Positions 60,502-64,000 of a stretch of DNA of 64,000 bases are shown here, piece by piece. The position numbers and the translations under genes were made by a program. The notes beneath the pieces were generated by a model that saw only the letters and a program-made list of their open reading frames with translations, was not told the origin of the DNA and did not search any database. This DNA comes from Seriola aureovittata. Taxonomy: Eukaryota; Chordata; Actinopteri; Carangiformes; Carangidae. The stretch covers positions 23,063,776 to 23,127,775 of the forward strand of contig NC_079379.1 in assembly GCF_021018895.1 (NCBI RefSeq), written 5' to 3'. The stretch's first letter is position 1. Each line of letters opens with the position of its first letter.

Positions 60502-63500
60502 TGTGTGTGCGCGCTTCAGCTAAGACACATAAAAAACAGAGCTGTCCAAGCAAATTCAAACCTTGCATGTTTTCACACAGCATTTTAGAGTGTCAGTAAA
60601 ATATGAGTCACATTATTGTGAACTTCGTAATGGCTTCAGCGACTCATTTCCGACATTAAACTTTGCGTGCGGAGCGCTGAGAGACAGAAGGAAGTGCAGT
60701 GTTGACTTTTGGACAAGCGGTTCTTGAGAAACATAAAAAGAGAAACAAAGAAAGACAATAGGTTTGGGCCGGGGCGACGCATCATGAGCTCAGTCAAAGC
60801 GTGCAAGCTGCAGCTACAGAACCTGCACCGGATCTATATGCTGATTCTCCAGTTCAGGTAAATGGTTCCTGTGACACACAGTGATTAAATTAGTCTACAC
60901 TCACATGGCTGAGAGGTGTTTACTAATATTTTCTCGACCTCAAATCACATAAAAAGGGTGGACAAAATATTAGGAACACCTCTCAGTATGACCCAGTACA
61001 GTTCCACAGCTCCAAAAAGACCATCAAAATAAAGTGAGTGATCTAATCTGAGTCACAGAAATCAATTAAATGTGAGCATTTTCTGCTCATCCTTGTCTTG
61101 GATTTTGAACTGTTGGTCTGACAAAACAAGACATTTGATGAAATTTTGAGGGAAAGTTTTCACCGCTTCCTGCTGTTTTATAGACTGAACGACATCATCG
61201 GTTAATCCAATCAGGAGACTGACCCCAGTGTTTTCCGCCCGACCCTATTCCACATGGCAGGCTGCCTTTTATGACTAATGCTACATGTACAGGTGCATAT
61301 GTAGATGTTCTACTCATTCCACCGGTGTCAGTGTGAGAGAATGAGACATGCTGTCGCTCCATCTGAATGGCTGTGACGGGGTTGTATAAATGAATCTCTG
61401 CAGGAGCGGAGGAAGCTGGGTAGTTTCCTGGCTTCAGCCCCTCGACAGACGGGCTCTGCTGGTGCAGACAGCCGACCCCTGGCCTCTCCCAACATGTCGG
61501 ACAGACAAACAGTTTCCAAAACACGCCACACTAGGTGACGCAATCCCCTCAGCGCTGTAAGTAACGAGGTTCATCAATATAAATATTAGACGATACGTCA
61601 CATGTAAACCGACTCACCCCGACTCAGAGATCCAAACTTCAGGAGGTTGTTCATTTCTGGAGCATGGCTGGACTTCCTCCTCCTCCTCCGCCTCCTTCTT
61701 CTCTTCCTCCTTCCCCTCTTCTCTGTTTGATCCGTTGTCCTCTGACGACGTCTGTCCCTTCCTCGCTCCCTCGTGATCTCTGCAGTACGACTGGCTGTTG
61801 TAGACCTACACTCGAAAGAGACATGGGCAAATTCACCAATCCTGCTCCAGCATGCCCGAGAGGAGACAAAAATTGGGAATTCTCATTGAACATTGTGTTT
61901 TATACCATTTGTTGAAGCACATATTTTATTTTCCCTTTGCGTGTCACGATTGACTGTTTTTATAATCACCTTGTCAACAAATTTAGTTCTGTCAAAGTAA
62001 ATATTTGTCTTTTTTGGAGATTGCAGAGACACAATCTTACCATACCAATCCACCATTTCTCCAAGTCTTTATATTTAGTTCATCAGAGCAAAAAGCTAAC
62101 AGGCTATGCTAACCTACCAAGACTGTATACAATGCCTGGGACACCTCCGACTCTATTCAAGTTGAATTTTGGGGCTACAGGTTCACTTAACAGTGTTGGT
62201 AGTCATGTCTTCACTGTTTCTCTATATGTTTTTAATAATACATTACAATATAGATCAAAAGAAAATCGTAATCACTAGTTAGTGCTGTAATTACCTCAGT
62301 GGAGCATGCTCTTTTGTTGTCGTCTTGCTCCATTGACTCAGTTGTCCTGACTGACATGGGGGATAGAGTGTAGATGGAGGGACTGAGCCTCTGCTTACAG
62401 TGCAGCAGAGAGAGAGCCGTCTTGCTGGAGAGGCCAGGTGGGTTGGGGTCATAGCTGCTAGTGGACCACGATGAATACACCGAGGGTTTCTGTTCATCCA
62501 GAGCTGAAGGGTTTGGTTTAATGTAGTTCAAATAGCACCAGCTGTTACAGGTGCTGGACAGCAGACTGGGGAATGAAGGTCCAACATGTGTGACGGGAGA
62601 ACAAACACCCGGTAGACACGACTGATTCTCCCGTTTCAGTTCCTGATTGCATGGGTCCACTGACACCTTGTCAACACATCCCACCTCCCTCTCTTCTTCT
62701 TCTTTGACTCGTTTCTGCTGCTGTTGTGACTCAGGGGGGATCTCTATACTGTTTGAAGGGGAAAGCATGCGCTTGTTGCCCCCTGAGCCCGATAACCTCA
62801 TGCCATCATCAGACCACAACTCAAAGTCTGGACTCCTGTGGTTTCTGTATTCAGATGTCAGAACACCTACGTTGTGTGAAACAGCATCGACTGCCTCCTG
62901 GGGTCTAGGGGAGGTGGCCTGAGACATCATGGTGTATATGGCACATGCTGGGGTGAGGGTGTCCGTTTGGAGACGCACCGCCACTGAAGGAGATGTGACC
63001 GGCCGCAGTAACTCCAGACTGGACGTGATGTGAGGGACGGACTGTTGGATGTGGGAGTGACTTACTCGAATGTCTGAATAATCATCATGTTGTAGGGGAA
63101 TCTCCAGCTTCAACCCTGTGGACATGGGGAGGTAGCGAGCCCTGGCTGCCCCTGATGGTCCATGTGAAGGATAGGGCTGTGGTGCTTGAGGAGGGGGCTG
63201 TCCTGTATGGATGCGCAAGGCCTCGTCTTTTACAGGATCTACGGATGGACCATGAGTACGAGAGAGTTCTGTGCTGCCAGTTAACTGAATATTTTGACTA
63301 AGTTTCCACTGAGAGAAGATCTCTTTGCATTGCGATCTAACTGGATTACGCAAGACTGTGTCACCTGATAAAGGAGAAGATGGGGACCTAGTGCAGCACA
63401 CAGAGGTTGGGGTTACTTGAGAGGATGTGCTAGTTGCGACGTGTTCAGGACTGCGACTTGATATGGCACACTGGTCTTCCTCCTCCTCATCTGGATCTCT

Positions 63501-64000
63501 GATAGCAGTGTGTCTCATAAGGAGACATTTTCTTCTTTCCCTCCAGCCGACCGCAGAGCGCTCCGGTGACAGACAACTGTAGTCAAAAGACTTACTGCGG
63601 GTCTCGGCCATTAGGACACTTAGTTGCGGGTCATGAGGCGCCTGCTCAGATGCTGACCGCCTCATCTCTCTGTGCTGATGCACCCCAGGCACTGTTAGCA
63701 TGTGGGGAGCTCTCGATCTCCTCAGTGGTGATGATGTTGCTATCTCCATGTCCGGCCTGTTCGACTCCTCAAAGGATGTGGAACGACTGGATGCATAGGA
63801 GGCACTACTGTCCTGACTAGGGCTACGGGGCAGAGATATTGAGTCGAAACTGGATTCCCCTGAGGACTGGGCAGCCTCAGCTAGACGTAAGCGCTTCTTC
63901 TTTGGAGGCAGTTTTTCAATAGGGAGCTGAGCCAGAGAGGGGCTTCTCTGAGGCCACTGGAATTCATCAGGTTTCTCTGAATGTTTTGCTGTGGAGGTTG
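53241..64000 (-). CDS. hivep3: hivep3-like ZAS zinc-finger gene, 3' half (partial)
   Basis: HIVEP/Schnurri proteins are giant nuclear regulators that bind kappaB-like sites through two separated zinc-finger pairs (ZAS-N, ZAS-C). In-window exons: 64000-62295 (continues off the right edge), 61805-61618, 59302-59133, 59046-58972, 57171-56564 and 53783-53241 with a TAA stop. All have GT-AG borders and compatible phases (0, 2, 1, 1, 0), giving about 1,096 codons. Family marks in order: PPKKKRLRLAEAAQSSGESS, HREMRRSASEQ, RSKSFDYSCLSPERS, GWRERRKCLLMRHTAIRDP, WCYLNYIKPN, SNEKY...FKAKG at the ZAS-C position, LFARRRLDASASVSSRGSHS, and HLPLHSQQPSRAP then PIGGIHMIQ. WCYLNYxKPN and linkage to edn2 favour hivep3 over hivep1/2. 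ZAS-N lies outside the window. The ZAS-C fingers are degenerate, but nothing indicates a pseudogene. Confidence 0.92.
56564..57171 (-). CDS. hivep3: hivep3 exon: acidic and Ser/Pro-rich C-terminal part
   Basis: 608 bp, phase 1 in and 0 out, acceptor ctgtcctag, donor GTGAGT. Begins GVCEDQSVHPDKQCQSSDLG, a weakened counterpart of the acidic patch after ZAS-C. Then TSARTRRALFARRRLDASAS and repeated SP motifs (SPTARSLTPRREPSPPCSPS, RPVSPVRGLSP) match the SP-repeat region of HIVEP3. It ends RASAARL. Confidence 0.9.
57172..58971. other. hivep3 intron carrying a TIR element
   Basis: Contains the third copy of the GGTCCCATA-ended repeat (57247-57697). The remainder shows no feature. Confidence 0.55.
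57247..57697 (-). mobile_element. TIR element copy C inside a hivep3 intron
   Basis: Starts AAAGCTCCATATTTTCTTCT and ends TATATGGGACCTTTAAA, i.e. inverted ends of the same family as 27749-28188. It includes an internal palindrome where AGAGGCTCTGAGCCTCTCTT joins two inverted copies of CAATCAGAA. About 450 bp; no coding capacity. Confidence 0.65.
58972..59046 (-). CDS. hivep3: hivep3 exon: end of ZAS-C finger 2
   Basis: 75 bp, phase 1 in and out, acceptor gtatttacag, donor GTACAC. Encodes GSLAEHLRSEPRGKETCCYP and DDTDE. This corresponds to GNLTKHMKSKAHxKK of other family members. The first zinc-binding His is kept; the second is Arg. Confidence 0.8.
59133..59302 (-). CDS. hivep3: hivep3 exon: degenerate ZAS-C zinc fingers
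   Basis: 170 bp, acceptor acccacag, donor GTAAAG, phase 2 in and 1 out. Encodes SNEKYGVLHGGGGGK, then CQREDCGFHLKSTSVLQK, CTGRSTGSSPCNCSQC and NVAFKAKG. It aligns without gaps to the family sequence SNEEY...[28 protein letters not shown] and the FAFKTKG end, and the exon border after the final KG is conserved. In finger 1 the first Cys and both His ligands are replaced (Arg, Cys, Ser). Finger 2 keeps both Cys. Frame and splice sites are intact. Confidence 0.85.
59303..61617. other. hivep3 intron
   Basis: Contains short C- and G-runs (59641-59650, 59743-59750) and (GT)n (60467-60509). A stretch at 60955-61110 beginning gtggacaaaatattaggaac looks like an eroded dispersed repeat. No exon seen. 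Confidence 0.5.
60467..60509. repeat. (GT)n microsatellite in a hivep3 intron
   Basis: 43 bp of GT repeat with one TTT interruption, ending in GCGCGC. Confidence 0.9.
61618..61805 (-). CDS. hivep3: hivep3 exon: glutamate-rich linker
   Basis: 188 bp, phase 0 in and 2 out, acceptor cgagtgtag, donor GTGAGT. Encodes VYNSQSYCRDHEGARKGQTS followed by an EEGKEEEKKEAEEEEEVQ run and PPEVWISES. Only this frame meets both neighbouring phases; the other two hit stops or mismatch. In mammals the equivalent linker before ZAS-C ends RIKIFEGGYK, which is not recognisable here. Confidence 0.75.
62295..64000 (-). CDS. hivep3: hivep3 giant exon, 3' end (cut by window edge)
   Basis: Open from the window edge through 568 codons to ACSTE|GTAATT; the ATG at 63749 is internal. 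Contains a basic PPKKKRLRL stretch (near 63900), the Ser-rich SSGESSFDSISLPRSPSQDS block, HREMRRSASEQAP, MAETRSKSFDY, an acidic DPDEEEED run, NKRMLSPSNSIEIP and WCYLNYIKPN followed by PPGLSSKTALSLLHCKQ. In HIVEP genes one very large exon carries ZAS-N and most of the protein; this is its tail. Confidence 0.93.

Overview
This window is vertebrate nuclear DNA, almost certainly from a ray-finned (teleost) fish. It is AT-rich and gene-sparse, with short GT-AG-bounded exons, long introns, many (CA)n microsatellites and fish-type dispersed repeats. No bacterial-style operon, rRNA, tRNA or CRISPR array was seen. I rebuilt three multi-exon genes by hand from reading frame, splice-site consensus and exon phase. 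All three are on the minus strand, so transcription runs from high to low coordinates.

(1) Positions 1 to about 22.93 kb: 5' part of a phosphatase-and-actin-regulator gene, best matched to phactr4. It has a CpG-type promoter and non-coding first exon near 22.75-22.93 kb, a start exon at 16.45 kb (MENP...), an alternative start exon at 13.0 kb (MGHSAS...), the basic/RPEL exons at 7.2-6.9 kb, a 1.1-kb exon with an extraordinary Arg/Asp/Glu repeat domain at 6.8-5.7 kb, and a poly-Ser/proline-rich exon at 3.5-3.1 kb. The C-terminal RPEL exons lie off the left edge.

(2) 41.2-44.6 kb: a complete five-exon preproendothelin gene of the endothelin-2 type (172 aa). It has a TATA box, furin sites, the mature peptide, a second endothelin-like Cys motif and an AU-rich 3' end.

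(3) 53.2-64.0 kb: 3' half of a large ZAS-family zinc-finger gene, best matched to hivep3. It comprises the end of the giant exon, which runs off the right edge, plus five downstream exons to a stop. Its C-terminal zinc-finger pair (ZAS-C) is degenerate: several zinc ligands are substituted without any indel or frame break.

HIVEP-EDN-PHACTR in one orientation is the arrangement of human 6p24 (HIVEP1-EDN1-PHACTR1). Here it appears as the hivep3-edn2-phactr4 set, so the window looks like a retained ancient paralogon.

The remaining sequence holds introns, an ~18-kb gene-free stretch (23.1-41.2 kb) and an ~8.4-kb one (44.7-53.1 kb). In them I see a 745-bp hAT-like element, an inverted pair plus a third copy of a TIR element, a 310-bp MITE-like element, non-LTR retrotransposon tails, other dispersed fish repeats and many microsatellites. 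All assignments are from reading the sequence; no database search was run.
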